Shown here: positions 1-12,156 of the stretch, piece after piece
Position numbering within the stretch: the first letter of the stretch is position 1
Layout of the letters: every line of letters starts with the position of its first letter
Assembly (NCBI GenBank): GCA_037074705.1
Contig: CM073593.1
Location: 21,293,001 to 21,357,000 of the forward strand
Source: Zhengitettix transpicula
Taxonomy: Eukaryota > Arthropoda > Insecta > Orthoptera > Tetrigidae
DNA length: 64,000 bases
Direction of reading: 5' to 3'
Program-made: the position numbers and the translations under genes
The notes under the pieces: generated by a model
What the model saw: only the letters and a program-made list of their open reading frames with translations
What the model was told of the DNA's origin: nothing
Databases searched by the model: none

Positions 1-854
1 ACATCTAGATTCATTTTTTTTACAGCCCAAGTCATGATGAACGAATATTAAGTCAAGTACGAAATTTGCAAACCATTACTTGTATTTCTCTTGAAAGTTA
101 TGATGGGTACAAAATGTTTACATTGTCTGTGGGATTAAAAACATAAGAAACTCGATAGAGGAGTGTAGGTATTCTGCTTCAGCTAAAAAATTGCTTTGTG
201 TAATGATCCGTGAAGTATCTGAATAAGAAAGCAAATGAGTCTAATATCGATAACACGTGTTTATTTTAGGAAAAGGTTGAGGAACACTGCAGAGAACAGT
301 TATGCGTACCAAATTCTAAGAACAAATGGTCAGAAAGGTGAGGTAACAGATTGCCTGGATAGACGACTCGCCAGGCATGTGGAATGAGGGAAGGAGAACT
401 AAACGGCGGTGTTCCCCAACGACAGTGTTTAATTCCTCTCTGCCCGGTGAATAATACAAGCACGACTACAAATTATTTTGCTCTCCACGAAACTGGTTTA
501 AGGGAAAAGATTAAATAGTTAATTGTTGAAAACAACCCAAGGTTGTCTCTTGTTTTTGTGTAAGTTGTAAATAATTATTTATAATGTTTTTTTATAAAGT
601 ATCTATAGTCCGTTTGTAAAAGTAAAGGGACTTTCTGGGCGTGAACAGTAGAAACACACGGAAAATGGTCCAGGAGGCTGAGAGCTCCAGTATGTTCAAT
701 AAAAATTGAGATCTGTTTCTTCATATGCTATTCTGAGTAAAATAAATTTAAATTCGTGAAAATTATGAATAATACCCTCGTTCCGATGATCAACGTAAAA
801 TAATCAACGTAAAACTCTGGAAAATGTACAAAAAAATATCTGACAGTATTATGT
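1..854. other. AT-rich spacer, nothing recognised
   Basis: No coding similarity, RNA gene or clear repeat boundary was seen on either strand. The small open frames here have no family-like motifs and are taken as chance. Confidence 0.5.
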
Positions 855-1575
855 GAATAAGAAAGATAGTCAAATCAGACAAAAAAGTGATAATATAAAT
901 ACCACACTTATAAATGTATCCAAATATTCAAAGAATATCAAATATCCATAATTTACAGATCCACTAATACTCTTTCCTACTTGATTAAAAACCACAAGGA
1001 CTCACTTGACACCTACAGCAAACATTGTGTTGTCTACAAAATGTCTTGCTCTAATTGTAATTCCTGCTACACAGGGCAAACAAAACGTTCCCTTAATGCA
1101 TATATCAAGCAACATATATCTAATATCAAACTTCCCATTGATAAACAAACTATAGTATCCAAACATATAAACAATTATAACCATACATTTGATTGGTAAA
1201 CTGCTGAGATTTTATACATTGGCACCATGTACAATTCCAGACTCATTTCAGAGATGCTTCACATTAAATCAATCATCACAGCTATTAATGTACAAACAGG
1301 CACTATGAAACTCAATAATTGCTATGATCCCTTATTATTACGCTAAAACTTCTGTTTTCCCATTGTCGTTGCTCCCTTATTGTTATGCTAACCCTTCGGC
1401 TCTCCCATTGTCGTGTCGTCTTCGTCGCTTTTAAGTTTTGTCAACTGACGACTGCAGTTGTGTCGCTCTAAGCCCTTCTTCGCACCTGACGAAAGAAACA
1501 AGGATCCCAGAAACGTTGTGTGGTATATTATATTATCACTTTATTTGAATTGGCTATCTTTCTTTCTTATTCATT
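855..1575 (+). mobile_element. Penelope-like element 3' end with inverted terminal fragment
   Basis: This is the 3' part of a Penelope-like retroelement (PLE). The left edge (855-907) is an inverted copy of the 3' terminal segment (about 1513-1572); both carry the GTGTGGTAT...ATTATCACTT...CTATCTTTCTTATTC sequence. Between them lies the end of the GIY-YIG endonuclease frame and a 3' UTR. Partial inverted copies at PLE ends are known for the family. The same 3' UTR occurs on the minus strand at 47.8-48.7 kb, which confirms a repeat family. A hammerhead-like core (CCTGACGA...AGAAACG) spans 1485-1515. No reverse transcriptase is present in this copy, so it is 5'-truncated and dead. Confidence 0.8.
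981..1199 (+). pseudogene. GIY-YIG endonuclease fragment of a Penelope-like element
   Basis: The 72-codon frame contains VVYKMSCSNCNSCYTGQTKR followed by an LNAYIKQH stretch. This matches the PLE GIY-YIG nuclease layout: a (V/I)YK.xC..C...Y(I/T)GQT.R core with a CxxC-type cysteine pair, then an RxxEH-like segment (here IKQH). In the family this domain nicks target DNA for retrotransposition and lies at the C-terminus after the reverse transcriptase. The frame ends at a normal-looking C-terminal stop (FDW stop). The upstream part is missing, and the first methionine is not a real start. Confidence in the domain is high; activity is not expected. Confidence 0.8.
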
Positions 1576-1729
1576 ATTTTCATTCAGACGTAATTTTTCA
1601 TTTTAGTATTTCTCTGTGTTTATGCATTCTGTGTTCGTCGCTGCAGGTAAGTGAAGTGAAACTTCTTTACAGCGAATATGTGATCTGTGTCGGAAGTTGC
1701 AGGTTTGCAGTAACACGAATCTCACGGGT

Positions 1730-2140
1730 TATTGACCTTCAATAGATGTAGTCTACGATGCCGAAGACACACTTCCATCCCCGGTTTCTTTGGACGACGA
1801 AGGCGTCTGGAGCGACAGTTGACAATTGCCCTTCTAACCTTGTTTTCCCGTGTGCTGCAGAAGTGGTTGTGTTTATCTTGTGCCTTAGCGGGAGGAAAGC
1901 GTCGACAAAGACGGGGGCCATTCTGTCGCGCTAATCGTCCATCTTGCCCCCCCGGAGGCTATTGAAAGGAGCCTCCCCCCCCCTCTCCACGTACGCACGC
2001 ACACACACACACACACACACACATGCGCTCCCATTATGTCCCATAGCGGGGGGAGCGATTCACAGAAATAGATGTTTGGATTACGAAAACAAAGGACGGA
2101 CAGTTGGGATTGTGCGTGCCTGACGTGCCTTTGTCACAGA
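1730..2140. promoter_or_regulatory. GC-richer island, candidate regulatory DNA
   Basis: Base composition changes sharply from the AT-rich flanks. The segment holds several CpGs, a C/G homopolymer-rich stretch near 1945-1985 and a (CA)n run near 1999-2022. Two overlapping opposite-strand frames of 60-77 codons have no recognisable domain. It may be conserved noncoding sequence; no function is shown. Confidence 0.25.
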
Positions 2141-2402
2141 GGCCCTCCAAGGTAAAATGGTTCGTGAACAGCTACAAAAATACCGAAGCTTCAAATACCA
2201 GCAGCTGACAAATCAATGCGACAATCAAACAGGCACGGACATTGCAAAGCTGAGAGGCGGATACCTGATTACAGATAAAATAAAAAAAGTTTCAAAATTT
2301 TTAAAAAAAATATCTCCAACGTTGTAATCAAGCTAGTTGCGAAATATCAGTAGATAAAACGTAAGACATCAGAAAAATACTCAAAACATTTTTCCCCCAA
2401 AG

Positions 2403-2440
2403 AATGGAGGTCCTGGGTTCGATTCCTAGTCCAGTTGACC
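2403..2440 (+). repeat. tRNA-like SINE fragment (B box)
   Basis: The string GGTCCTGGGTTCGATTCCTA contains a good Pol III B box (GGTTCGATTCC) and T-arm-like pairing, as in the SINE at 8.6 kb. No A box or full cloverleaf is seen, so it is a fragment rather than a tRNA gene. Confidence 0.4.
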
Positions 2441-2479
2441 ATCCTATGCCTTTAATAGAATATTTTTAGATAAATAAAA

Positions 2480-2650
2480 GGCAAAATAGACCAAATGAAG
2501 TGATAATACCCTAAAAAGTTTCTGCAATCCTTGTTGCTTCCGTCAGGTGATTAAAAACTATAGAACCGTCACAACGACACAACAGCAACAAGGATTGCAA
2601 AAATGTTGTGTGGTATTATGACTTCATTTTGTCTGCTATTTTTTTTATCT
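2480..2650. repeat. Penelope-like element 3' end foldback
   Basis: Left arm 2480-2551 and right arm about 2583-2650 are inverted copies of the same PLE 3' terminus (AACAAGGATTGCA...GTGTGGTATTAT...CTTCATTT). The left arm, read on the minus strand, has CCTGACGGAAG...GCAGAAAC, a hammerhead-like core in which GCAA and TTGC could pair as helix II. The arms are separated by only about 30 bases. Confidence 0.6.
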
Positions 2651-4234
2651 AATTAGTAGTCAATATTTTTTTTTATTCGACGGTCAATTGTAATACAAAG
2701 TAGATTCCATAGATAGTGACGCAGGGCCGTTTCCGATTATGGCATCTGAATGGAAGAAATAAATCATAAATAATCTCAATATTATCAAGAATCAGAAATT
2801 TCAGGTAACTCAAAAATCGGATCCTGACAAATGTGTGAAAAGGTAAAATGTACGAATTAATATCTGAAATAATAATTATATTTATATTGAATAACGGAAC
2901 TTCTGTTTTTCTAACGTTCAGATCAATCCAGATACGTATAACGAAGATAATCAAGAACAGTTAAAAACTTAATGTGAAAAATGAACAGTACAGAGAAAGA
3001 ACAGTTAACACGATCTCACTTAAATTAAATCAATGAAAACTAGTCAGCCAACTTCTCAGCGAGGAAAATAAATATTCTGATATACTGAGTAATTTAATAA
3101 CGAGAAATTTGTTGAGATAAACCTGTTGTTCCGGATTTTTAAGTCACCGTCAACTTTCTGGCTGATATATTTTTGCTAGCGTCATCGTATATATATCTCA
3201 GAGAATAGAAACTTATTTTTTATCACCATTATTTCGGAAAAATTATTGGCCTTAAAGATTTTCTCCCACAAAAATCCCTATAACTAAACTGTTATCCAAT
3301 TACCGTCAATTGTCATTCTTTTTTTAACGATAACGTAATGCCAAGACCAGGAATTTATTACCTCCATGTTTTCCTCAATATTTCAATATCAGAGAACTTC
3401 GTATTTCCACAATCTTATGAAATATCAACAAAAAAAATCAGATTTACGATTATACTGATAGCGAATGAATAATATGTAAATTATGCAAAGCGCCACTACA
3501 ACAATTCACCTAATCCAAGACTTCAAAACATACAAACAACAAAAAAAAGATGTCCTGTGAGAGAAATAACGAAATTAGAAGCACTAAACTTACCAAATGA
3601 ACAGTCTAAAATCATTGACGTAATAAATATTACTTGAACATTTAAACTTAAAGTATGAAATCAAAGACACACAAGCAAAAAAGGAATGATGTAACTGAAA
3701 ACTATATTGCAATGTAACTGTAAATATTTTAAATTATGAAAATAACCTAAAAATTATATAAGTATGTAAGTAAATTGCTATGCATATGTATAATGGCTAA
3801 AGAACTTAAAAATTTATATAAGAAAAAGTGTTTAGACGGCTCTGTAAATTCTTTCAAATGTGATTTATGTTATTTATCAATATTTTACACATATCCGAAC
3901 ATGTTTGGATCAAGGGCAATAATTGATTAAATGGTTAAAAAAGGTTTAAGTTAAAATATAAATATTTTCTCGGTTATTAACATAATTGAAATATTATTGC
4001 ACTTCCACCAAATATACTCGATCATTATTTTTTAACTTTTAAATAACAAGCTGATTCTTCAATCTCACATAAAAATAATATTTAATAAAACTTCATCAGT
4101 ACATGTCATTGAGAGCCTAATTCCAACAACGTTGGATGTTCTGATATTTTAATTAATTTCTGTTTATGCAATGATGTTTTTCATTATAATAAGATATACT
4201 TTCCTAACAAATTACATTTTTATTATTAAAAAAA
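2651..4234. other. AT-rich spacer
   Basis: Very AT-rich sequence with short chance frames only. No transposon ends, RNA genes or conserved motifs were identified on either strand. Confidence 0.5.
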
Positions 4235-4752
4235 TTCTGTTAATTTGTTTTAGAATAATAAAAAATCTTTTAATTTATCGAGAAATATATCTTACTCTCA
4301 TTATGAATGTATAAAATATTTTATTTTTACGTCGATTTGTAAGAATAAGTTTTAAGTTACGCCCCTTAATAGACTTTTTTATAATTTAAATAATTTTTAT
4401 TTTTAAAATTCTTTTAAAATGATAAAAAAATTGATAATTGTCGTTAATTATACTTTTGTAAATTAATATTAATGAGTCAGAGCCATACATAAAAATTTCT
4501 GTTCATTTCATTTTTTTAGAATAATAAAAATCTCTTAACTGATCGTGAAATATATATTACTCTCATTATGTATGTATAAGAAAATTTATTTTTACGGCGG
4601 TTTTTAATAAGTTATAAGTTACGACCATTAATAGAGATTTTTTATAATTCAAATAATTTTTATGGTTAATGTTTTAAAAAAAATTATAAAATAATTGTTA
4701 ATTGTCGTTAGTTGTACTTTTGTAAATGTATATGAATGATTCGGAGCCATAA
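4235..4752. repeat. Diverged tandem duplication, period about 262 bp
   Basis: Unit 1 (4235-4496) and unit 2 (4497-4752) run in the same order: a TTCTGTT/CATTT start, TTTTAGAATAATAAAAA, TATTACTCTCATTATG-type sequence, a TTTTTACGnCG segment, GTTACGnCCnTTAATAGA, an ATTGTCGTTA segment, then GAGCCATA. The units differ by many substitutions and small indels, so the duplication is old. It has no coding content. Confidence 0.8.
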
Positions 4753-5470
4753 GTCGAAGATTCACGACAGAGGTCGCTTTAATTATCGGTAAAATGATTT
4801 CCAATGTTAATAGACAGACAAATAATCCTCATAAAATCTTTGTAACTTTAATATCCAAGATACATAGAAGATTTTTGCGTCGTTATTATAAATTGACATA
4901 CATTTACTGTCGCATAAACAATTGAACAAGAACAATTAATCAAAATATAAATATAAATTACTTAAAATAGAAGAAGCCACACTTAGACGTTCCTGTATGT
5001 GTAAGAAAAATTTTTTTGTTCCAACTTTGGAACGTTTTTCAGTAAATAATAAAATCGATTTAATTTAAGAATCATGGTAGGAATTTTTTCAGTGTAAAAC
5101 GATATTGCTTAACTTGATTTTTAAATTAAATTTACAAGAAAGTTTATAACACGCACAGTACGCAATGGTAAATATGTTTCAGTTGATAATGACGATGTCG
5201 AAAGATTATTGGAAATTAAAGTTATATTCGAAGAATTATTGGTCTTTTTATTATTAGTATTTCATGTATTAAGGCGTGGCCTAATTATTAACGCTGAAGT
5301 ATAAAATGAGTAATTACCACGTTAAGTCAAAATTCGTATGTATTTATTCAGTTGATAAGAGAAAATAATATTTCTGGGATGTGATGCTTTGACAGAAATA
5401 AGCTGAAAGGTGAAGTTATAGTGAAACATCACAAGACCTTCGCCTGCGTAAGAACATGGAGAAAAGTGTG
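4753..5470. other. AT-rich spacer
   Basis: Nothing recognised apart from low-complexity AT-rich sequence; it ends where the GC-rich island at 5.47 kb begins. Confidence 0.5.
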
Positions 5471-5815
5471 AAAAAGAAATCTTACTTTGTATGATACCCC
5501 GAAATGAAGCAAGCGCCGCGCCAGGTCTCCAGGGAGCGTGATAATAGCCCAGCCGGACGCAGGGCCCACAAAGTGCGGGCTGTTTTAAGTCCGGCAGGAA
5601 GAAGGTCGTGAATATGCAAACGCCATTCCCGCACAGTGGAAAGTGCTCTTCTTTGATGTCTCCCCCGCCGCACAAGAATCACACTTTCATCAGCTTCTTT
5701 GCCGAGGCAATTCGTTCGCCGGACGAATCTTGTCCACCAACACGCTTGTTTCGTAACAACCTTGTTTTAGCACTGGTCGACGAAGCGTGCTGTACAGAGG
5801 CGACTTAGTTCGCAA
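5470..5815. promoter_or_regulatory. GC-rich island, candidate conserved noncoding element
   Basis: A compact island with many CpGs between strongly AT-rich flanks. Frames of 60-117 codons are open on both strands and overlap one another, which fits low stop density in GC-rich DNA better than coding. No transposon ends were seen. Regulatory role is inference. Confidence 0.25.
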
Positions 5816-6019
5816 TCGTGTTCCTGCTTGCGAAAAACGTGTATGAATATATATTGTTAGATGTATCAGCAAACATACCCCAGAAAGTTACTTGAATTTC
5901 TGAAAATGTATTACTAAATTGGGAAGAAAACTAATGAATAAAATATTAACAATTAATACTAAAATGCCCCAAGTTTCACATAAAACTGTAATATTAATGA
6001 ACAAATAATTTTTTTAATT

Positions 6020-6245
6020 ACAATAATAAGAAAAAAAACCAAAAAGTGATAATATAAAATACTACACAACGTTTCTGGAAGCTAATTTTGAGTTTTGTCA
6101 AATGGCTAGTGCAGTTGTGTCTCTCTAGGCTCATTCGATTTTTCTGCACCTGAATAAAGGAACAAGGCTTCCATAAACGGTGTGTGGTGTTATATTATCA
6201 CTTATTTCGTCTGTATTTGGCTACCTTTCTTATTATTAATTTTTA
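6020..6245. repeat. Penelope-like element 3' end foldback
   Basis: Left arm 6040-6085 (AAGTGATAATATAAAATACTACACAAC order) is the inverse of right arm 6165-6240 (GTGTGGTGTTATATTATCAC, then CTGTATTTGGCTACCTTTCTT). The loop matches the PLE 3' UTR seen at 1.45 kb. CCTGAATAAAGG...CCATAAACG at 6149-6179 is a decayed hammerhead-like core. Confidence 0.7.
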
Positions 6246-6785
6246 ATCAAACGTAAATTTGTAATTACAATAGAACCTAGATCGGATAGCAGTTCAGTAT
6301 CCAAACAAAAGGTGTTAATTATACAGGTTTCTTGATATCAATAATGTCAGATTAATCTAATTTCCAAACAAGATAATTAACAAAAAAAACTGTCATCCCT
6401 GTAAAATAAAATTGTAGCACCCTATCATTCGTACTTATTTAATATAATGTTACGCTAATCGGCAATTAGCGATATATGATAACTGACAACATCTCACGAT
6501 ATAGTGATTTAGAGTGGACGAGTACAAGACAGTTGAAAGCGGAATCCGTGCGGTTTGATAATTATCCACAAACTCTCACAAGTCATCGTCTCAGCGCCCT
6601 TCACGGCCATCAACGTAAGAAATAAGGTAGCTATAGGCGCGGATGGTCCAGATTGAAGTTGCAAACGCCAGAAATTATGTACACGTAAATATTACAAACC
6701 TTGTTCGGAGACAGCCGCCTAGGATTTTTTTTTTCTTGCGTTATTTTAAAACGTACGGAATAACACGTTTGTGACTGTAGCCCTG
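6246..6785. other. Intervening sequence, nothing recognised
   Basis: Mostly AT-rich; no coding similarity or repeat boundaries seen. Confidence 0.4.
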
Positions 6786-7085
6786 AGAGGTAGCTTCTTA
6801 TCGCCCGCCGTTCATTGTTCGTTCTGACGTGTAACAATGGCGGTGCGCGAGTTTGGGTGGCCGACTCCGGTTACCGCAGTATCGCCATTGGCGCCGGACG
6901 CCGTCCACTTGGGCGTATCCTGCTCCGGACAATGAAATCAGGGCCCTCGCATCGGTAGCTAATAAGGCCATCTTCATACGAGACACAGCAGCAGCTTCCG
7001 AGCTCTGTTATTACTGGCCGCGAGTAATAGCACCGCGCCACAGATTACCTGTTCGCCCGGTAAATTAATTTCCTGCTAATATTGG
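6786..7085. promoter_or_regulatory. GC-rich island, candidate conserved noncoding element
   Basis: CpG-containing island with open frames on both strands (6853-7068 plus, 6798-6986 minus) that mirror each other, so coding is doubtful. It ends with TTAATTTCCTGCTAAT, which has homeodomain-like TAAT cores. No protein domain is recognisable. Confidence 0.25.
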
Positions 7086-7439
7086 GGTTGCGATGCAAAG
7101 TGGAATGGACGCGGGACACAATGCGCGACCGGAATTGTTTTAAACGCTAACAGAGTTAAACGTGTTTACGATGTTATACTGCGTATTATACAAACTATCA
7201 ACATTGTCGTTAAGGAAGTCTACATAATCTTTAAGAAATTGACCAATGCTGGTTTTACGCGTAATCACATATTCACTTAAAATTCGTCAATATTTCTTTT
7301 TCAGTTTATAAATTGTCGTAATAATTTTTTATCCTTTTATTTTTATAATTTATAACAGCTTCACTATAATTTTATACGGTTTATTATTATTTTACAGCGC
7401 AGAACAACAGTCCCCAAATTAATTCAAGATTAATTTGTA

Positions 7440-8060
7440 ATATTTGACTAAACACACCTCTACCCGGAGCCAAGCTGTGGCTTGCTGGAAATTACGGCCA
7501 TAAAGTTTGGCGCCGAGGTGACGGGGTGTCGAAGTTTGCCTGTCGAAATTATGGGAGAACCCTGTCTGACCAAAATCCCCGAAGGTCAACCCTTACAAAA
7601 GGCGAGAGCATGCCCGCAAACGTGTAAAATCGACACTGATTGGCTGAAATCAAACACGTGATGAGGTTTCCACCCTCCAGTGGAGAACGAAGAGAATTGA
7701 GCTGGAACGTCGACAGGTGAGGAAACTGGAGAGTTCCTATCTATAACTCGGAGAACGAAGACGTCTGGGAAGGGAGAAAGTGTAAGAGTAAAAATGTAAG
7801 TGTTCGAAAGATTTTCTCGGAGAGGGCAGTTCATAGCTACGTAACTACGTTGGCATTTACATCTACAACTTGAAGTGTAATTTAGAGTTCGCATGTACAA
7901 CATGGAGAAGGAAAAAACGCCCGGCCGACAGAAGGAGAAGCTGTCTAGAGGTGCTAAGAATTGTTACGCCGACGAGGAGAGTGTGAAGGCAAAAGCTACC
8001 AGAAATTCACTAAAGATACTAAACTGAATGGAGAAGACCGAGATATTCTCACTGATGGAA
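7440..8060. other. Unassigned GC-moderate segment, possible exon-like or retroelement leader
   Basis: Composition is higher in GC than the flanks. On the plus strand an ATG at 7901 opens a 41-codon lysine-rich frame (MEKEKTPGRQKEKLSRGAKN start) that soon stops, and the minus strand holds a 105-codon frame at 7586-7903. I recognise neither. The segment could be a host exon with splicing, or the 5' leader of a retroelement. Confidence 0.15.
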
Positions 8061-8284
8061 CAATCGGAATGTTTATGGAAACCGAAATGATACAGAACAA
8101 TGCAGTCAACTGACAAACAAAAATATACGACGCGCTTTTCGAAGTTCCGTATAAAATCATTAAAAGACGTTTGGTATTATTTACTACAATATTATTTGAT
8201 ACATCATACAGAAATCTTTTCTGTGGCATATAATGCACACATTTTGCGGAAATTATTTTTAAAAAATTGGGTAACACACACACA

Positions 8285-8532
<248 letters not shown>

Positions 8533-8597
8533 AAAGATAGAGTTCACAAATGTGAAAAGAAAGTTTTTTAAAAATAATTTTCGTTAAAATATAATAC

Positions 8598-8832
8598 GCC
8601 GGCCTGCTGTGGTGTAGTGGCCAGCGTCATTGCCTCGCATCACAGAGGTCCCGGGTTCGAATCCCGGCATGGGCATGGATGTTTGTGTTCGTCATGGTCA
8701 AGAAAACTGGGGTTAACGTTGTGGGAGAATCGACACTCTGACCAGGTGTCACTCCTAAATCCAGAATGTGACATGTAAGATGACAGTCTGGCAGGCCAAG
8801 GCCCTTCATGGGCTGTCGAGCCATGGAGTAAT
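8598..8832 (+). mobile_element. tRNA-derived SINE with target-site duplication
   Basis: The head resembles a tRNA: A box TGGTGTAGTGG (8610-8620) and B box GGTTCGAATCC (8654-8664), with T-arm pairing CCGGG...CCCGG around it. A tRNA-unrelated body and AT-rich tail follow. The 9-bp string ATATAATAC occurs immediately before (8589-8597) and after (8833-8841) and is the target-site duplication. Transcription would be by RNA polymerase III, and mobilisation would need a partner LINE. Diverged relatives lie at 44.87 and 63.78 kb. It is not a functional tRNA gene. Confidence 0.9.
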
Positions 8833-8849
8833 ATATAATACATATAAAT

Positions 8850-9344
8850 TAACATGATATGAATATTAGTGGCGTCAGATTTCTTTAAATTCTTGTAAAG
8901 TTCCCTGAATTTCAGATTTATTTATGTTTTTGTTATATTAATTGTTACTGTAAATTTAATTATTATTTCTTTTGTAATTCTTTGGATTTCCATATAATTT
9001 GGTTATAATTGCAAATTACTATAACTATTATAGCGTCCCTGAAGAATTGAGTTTTATTAAAACCTGTGGCATTTATTTAAAATATGTACAAAATCAAAAT
9101 TAATTATATTAATTTTTTTATCTTTAATAAGTGGTTATAATTCAGGTATAAATCCTATTAATAATCTTTTACTTTATATTAGTTTTCTACATTAATTGAC
9201 GCAAGAACGTGTTTTTAACATTTCCCTCGAATTTGAATATTACATTAATTGGTTTCAACCGTGGTAGATTCTCTTAAATTGTATATTACATTATTTGGCG
9301 CCGCAACGTGATGGCTTTGTTCATATAATAAATTGAATATTACA
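8850..9344 (+). mobile_element. LTR-like family C element, 3' part with reiterated terminus
   Basis: The family landmark CGTCCCTGAAGAATTGAG (near 9034) corresponds to the GTGACCCTGAGA box of other copies. The 3' end shows three successive degenerate units, each with CATTAATTG-like then AACGTG-like sequence and ending in ATTACA; the last has TTGGCGCCGCAACGTGATGG. The final TACA at 9344 is followed by ATAT. The 5' half is missing or not recognisable. Confidence 0.5.
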
Positions 9345-9384
9345 ATATATATAAAGTCTGTTTGAATATTAAATCAAATTAGTA

Positions 9385-9840
9385 TGATGTTGGTCAGGTG
9401 CTTCCAAAATATGTCGAACCTCACCGAAAGCCGTTTGGCCGTGTGAACTGCTGCATTATCGTGATGAATTAACATCAAATGCAACCGTTTTTCCCTTGAT
9501 AGCATCACTCAAACGCTGCAAAAAGCTCACATAGTACTCGCCGTTCATTGTTTTTCCTTTTCGAAAATTATCAACGAGAATTATTCAATACGCTTCCGAA
9601 AAACCTGATAGACCTGTCGAGCCGATTCTTCCCTTTCAGTCTATTGTTTTGACTGTTCGTCCTTCTTAGGTACGGTATGTAGTAGCCATGGTTATGAATA
9701 GGCGTATTAACGTGACTTTATTGCTGAGATTACCGCCAAATACGCATTTGAAACATCACGACGGTGTTTTAGATCCTTTTGTATGGAAACGCGGCAACCA
9801 TCTTACAAACAGTTTTCACATGTACAAATCTTAAGTCAAT
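9385..9840 (-). pseudogene. mariner-like transposase pseudogene
   Basis: Read on the minus strand, the sequence gives DNFRKGKTMNGEYY, then LQRLSDAIKGKRLHLMLIHH and DNAAVHTAKR. This matches the mariner/Tc1-superfamily catalytic region: the (Y)LEKGKTINGEYY segment followed by the second catalytic Asp in HxDNA(P/A)xHT, with HHDNA at about 9455-9470. The upstream first-Asp region is eroded, with in-frame stops and frameshifts. The enzyme cuts and pastes DNA between TA dinucleotides. No terminal inverted repeats were found, and it is clearly inactive. Confidence 0.75.
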
Positions 9841-10731
9841 ATGCGATGTATTGCAGGTTTTTAAAATGCCTACCTAGTCTGATTAAATCTTCGGGTTAAG
9901 GGAAAAGTAATATGCTAAATCTGAGTAAATGTTAATCTATGTAAACTTGAGAGGGTAAAAAATAATAAGTTCAAATAACTTAAATCATTTTAGTTTTTTA
10001 TAGAATATCGCCAGGTATATTACTTCTGGGATAATCCTCGGATGAATTCATACCTCTCACTTCATCTCAGGAAAAGACCCTCCTGGCGGCGACACCTTCA
10101 ACAATACTACAATGCAATAAATCCGCTAAGCCTAACTAACGAGCCTACAGTCAAGAGACATGTCAACCTGTCACGGACACCCAATAACGTTTCATCCATG
10201 CCCAAGAACAATAAATGTCTATGGTGTCACGGTCCTCTGGAAACCTACAGCATAATCTTCGTAATTTATAAAATCCAAACACTTATATTCCGACGACTTC
10301 TAATATTTACTATTCTAATTTCAATTAAAATATGGGAATTAAACAGGTCAACAGATTTTTGCCGACTTTGCCGACTGGTAGTTCATATTCTAATAAGAGG
10401 CTGTTCATAAAACAAATGAAAAGAAATTTCACAATTAATTTTATATTCTGTTTTTTTTGTGCTGCTTTGGCAGTACAGTTACTAAATTATATTGGGACGA
10501 AAGTGCGGTCTTATACTGCGTTATGATCTAAATATTGAATTCGTGTGATTAATTCAACATTAATTAAAAAATATTTTCATTTTCGTCTGTTGCATTAATG
10601 TTATAAATTAAACAAATGAACGAGTTATGTTAAGTTAAAATATTTTATTTCGCACTTTAATGAGGTTTCAGTACGTTTTTGTACTTTCATTATGTTTTAA
10701 AAAAGTTATTATGTTGCTACAATATATATAT
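9841..10731. other. Spacer with one unrecognised 122-codon frame
   Basis: A plus-strand frame at 10042-10410 is open for 122 codons and includes a CLWCHG pair of cysteines. It matches nothing I recognise, and its downstream half is AT-rich hydrophobic filler. It may be a fragment of an unknown retroelement or chance. Confidence 0.3.
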
Positions 10732-12156
10732 TGTAATAACCACATAAGGTATACATAAAAAATATATATAAGGTTTGATTTTAACAAACAAATTTATTAG
10801 CACAAGAAGAATTTACAATTGAATTTAATATTTTACCATTATAATAAGAAACTCTTGCTCTCATGGGTCTCTACTGGGTTTGACAACGGACAGAATCGAA
10901 CTATTAAAAAGACCCAACATTTAAGTTTTAAATTAAACAAAAGTATTTACTAAATTTATTAATGAACGTAACCTATAGATTCCTTCTAACTTTATTATCA
11001 AAAGAAGAGAACGACATCTGACTGTTATCCTTTAATAACGTTTACATCTGTTAATATTATGCATTCCAACTTACGGTTTCTCAGGTTTACTTCGACTCGT
11101 TCTTAAGACACTCATTTTATAGCCTTGACATTCACTCACTGACTCTAGCACAATATCACTGGTTCGCCGTGGCACCCCTTGACGTCGTTGCTGCATCCAA
11201 GTCGCCTACCATCGAAGACAGGTCCAATTCTCCTACTCATACAGATAGAGCTTCTGTATTTTAAAAATGTTTATAGCTGTTATGGTTTTGCTGACTGACT
11301 AACTGTCTCTTCGATGCGTCCTCCGCCTCTCTCCCACGCTGTGTCTGTCTCCTCTCCCACGTTAACTCCAACTGTCCAACTGTTCAACTCTTCGCTGCGT
11401 CCTCCGCCACTCTCCTATGCTAACTGCCAACTGTCTACACACAATAGGTTATTTCCCCTATATATACCACCAGCCTCCTTGTTTTTCTCTTGATGCAAAG
11501 TTTCGTCGCAGCGGCGCGGTGACAGAATCCCATTACTGAAATTTACGTCCCGGCCACTGGATTCCTTCCGCCTTTCGAAACCCGACAATCGCGACAGGTC
11601 CAATTTGTCTTTGGACCTCTCCGCTAACAAGTGCGCGATACTAATTTCTCCAGATCCTAAGTCAACAAGTGCCTGGACCCTCACCATCCCAAGTAATTGC
11701 ACCATTAGACATGCTTGCAGTTGGAGTATTCCGTCCCCGCAATTACTCAGGACTTGTCGGCTGCTCTCTTTTGTCCGACTCGCACAAGATCTTTTCTTGC
11801 AAGTCCCAAGCAACTACGCCACTTGTCAGGTCATTCGTCAGAGACAATAGCCTGCTCTAACATAGCCACTTTGGGAACATCTGCTCGCCCACGTTCTGCG
11901 TTACTAATTCTTCACGCAGTTCCCCAAATCAATAAGCTACTGGACCCGCAATCACTTTTTAGACCTAATTGCCGCATCGTCACACTCTCTCTACAAATTA
12001 CGGCTTCCTCTCTGCCGCTCACCAGCACTCATCCTAGATAAATGTCTTACCGCTCCGTCTTGTCACCTCGTGACAGGACCCGCGGTTACTTTTCCCACGC
12101 ATTCTCTTTACTACATGTGCGCTGTTTTTAATCCAATGCATTATATTAAATGCATT

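Noticed and set aside
5322..5675. 117-codon minus frame as a coding exon
   Set aside because: It starts within a GC-rich island, runs into AT-rich filler, shows no motif, and overlaps other open frames.
7586..8026. A two-exon host gene
   Set aside because: The 41-codon plus frame and the opposite-strand 105-codon frame cannot be tied to splice sites or a family; left as unassigned.
8598..8680. A tRNA gene
   Set aside because: A and B boxes are present but no proper cloverleaf or anticodon arm; the unit continues into a SINE body with a TSD.
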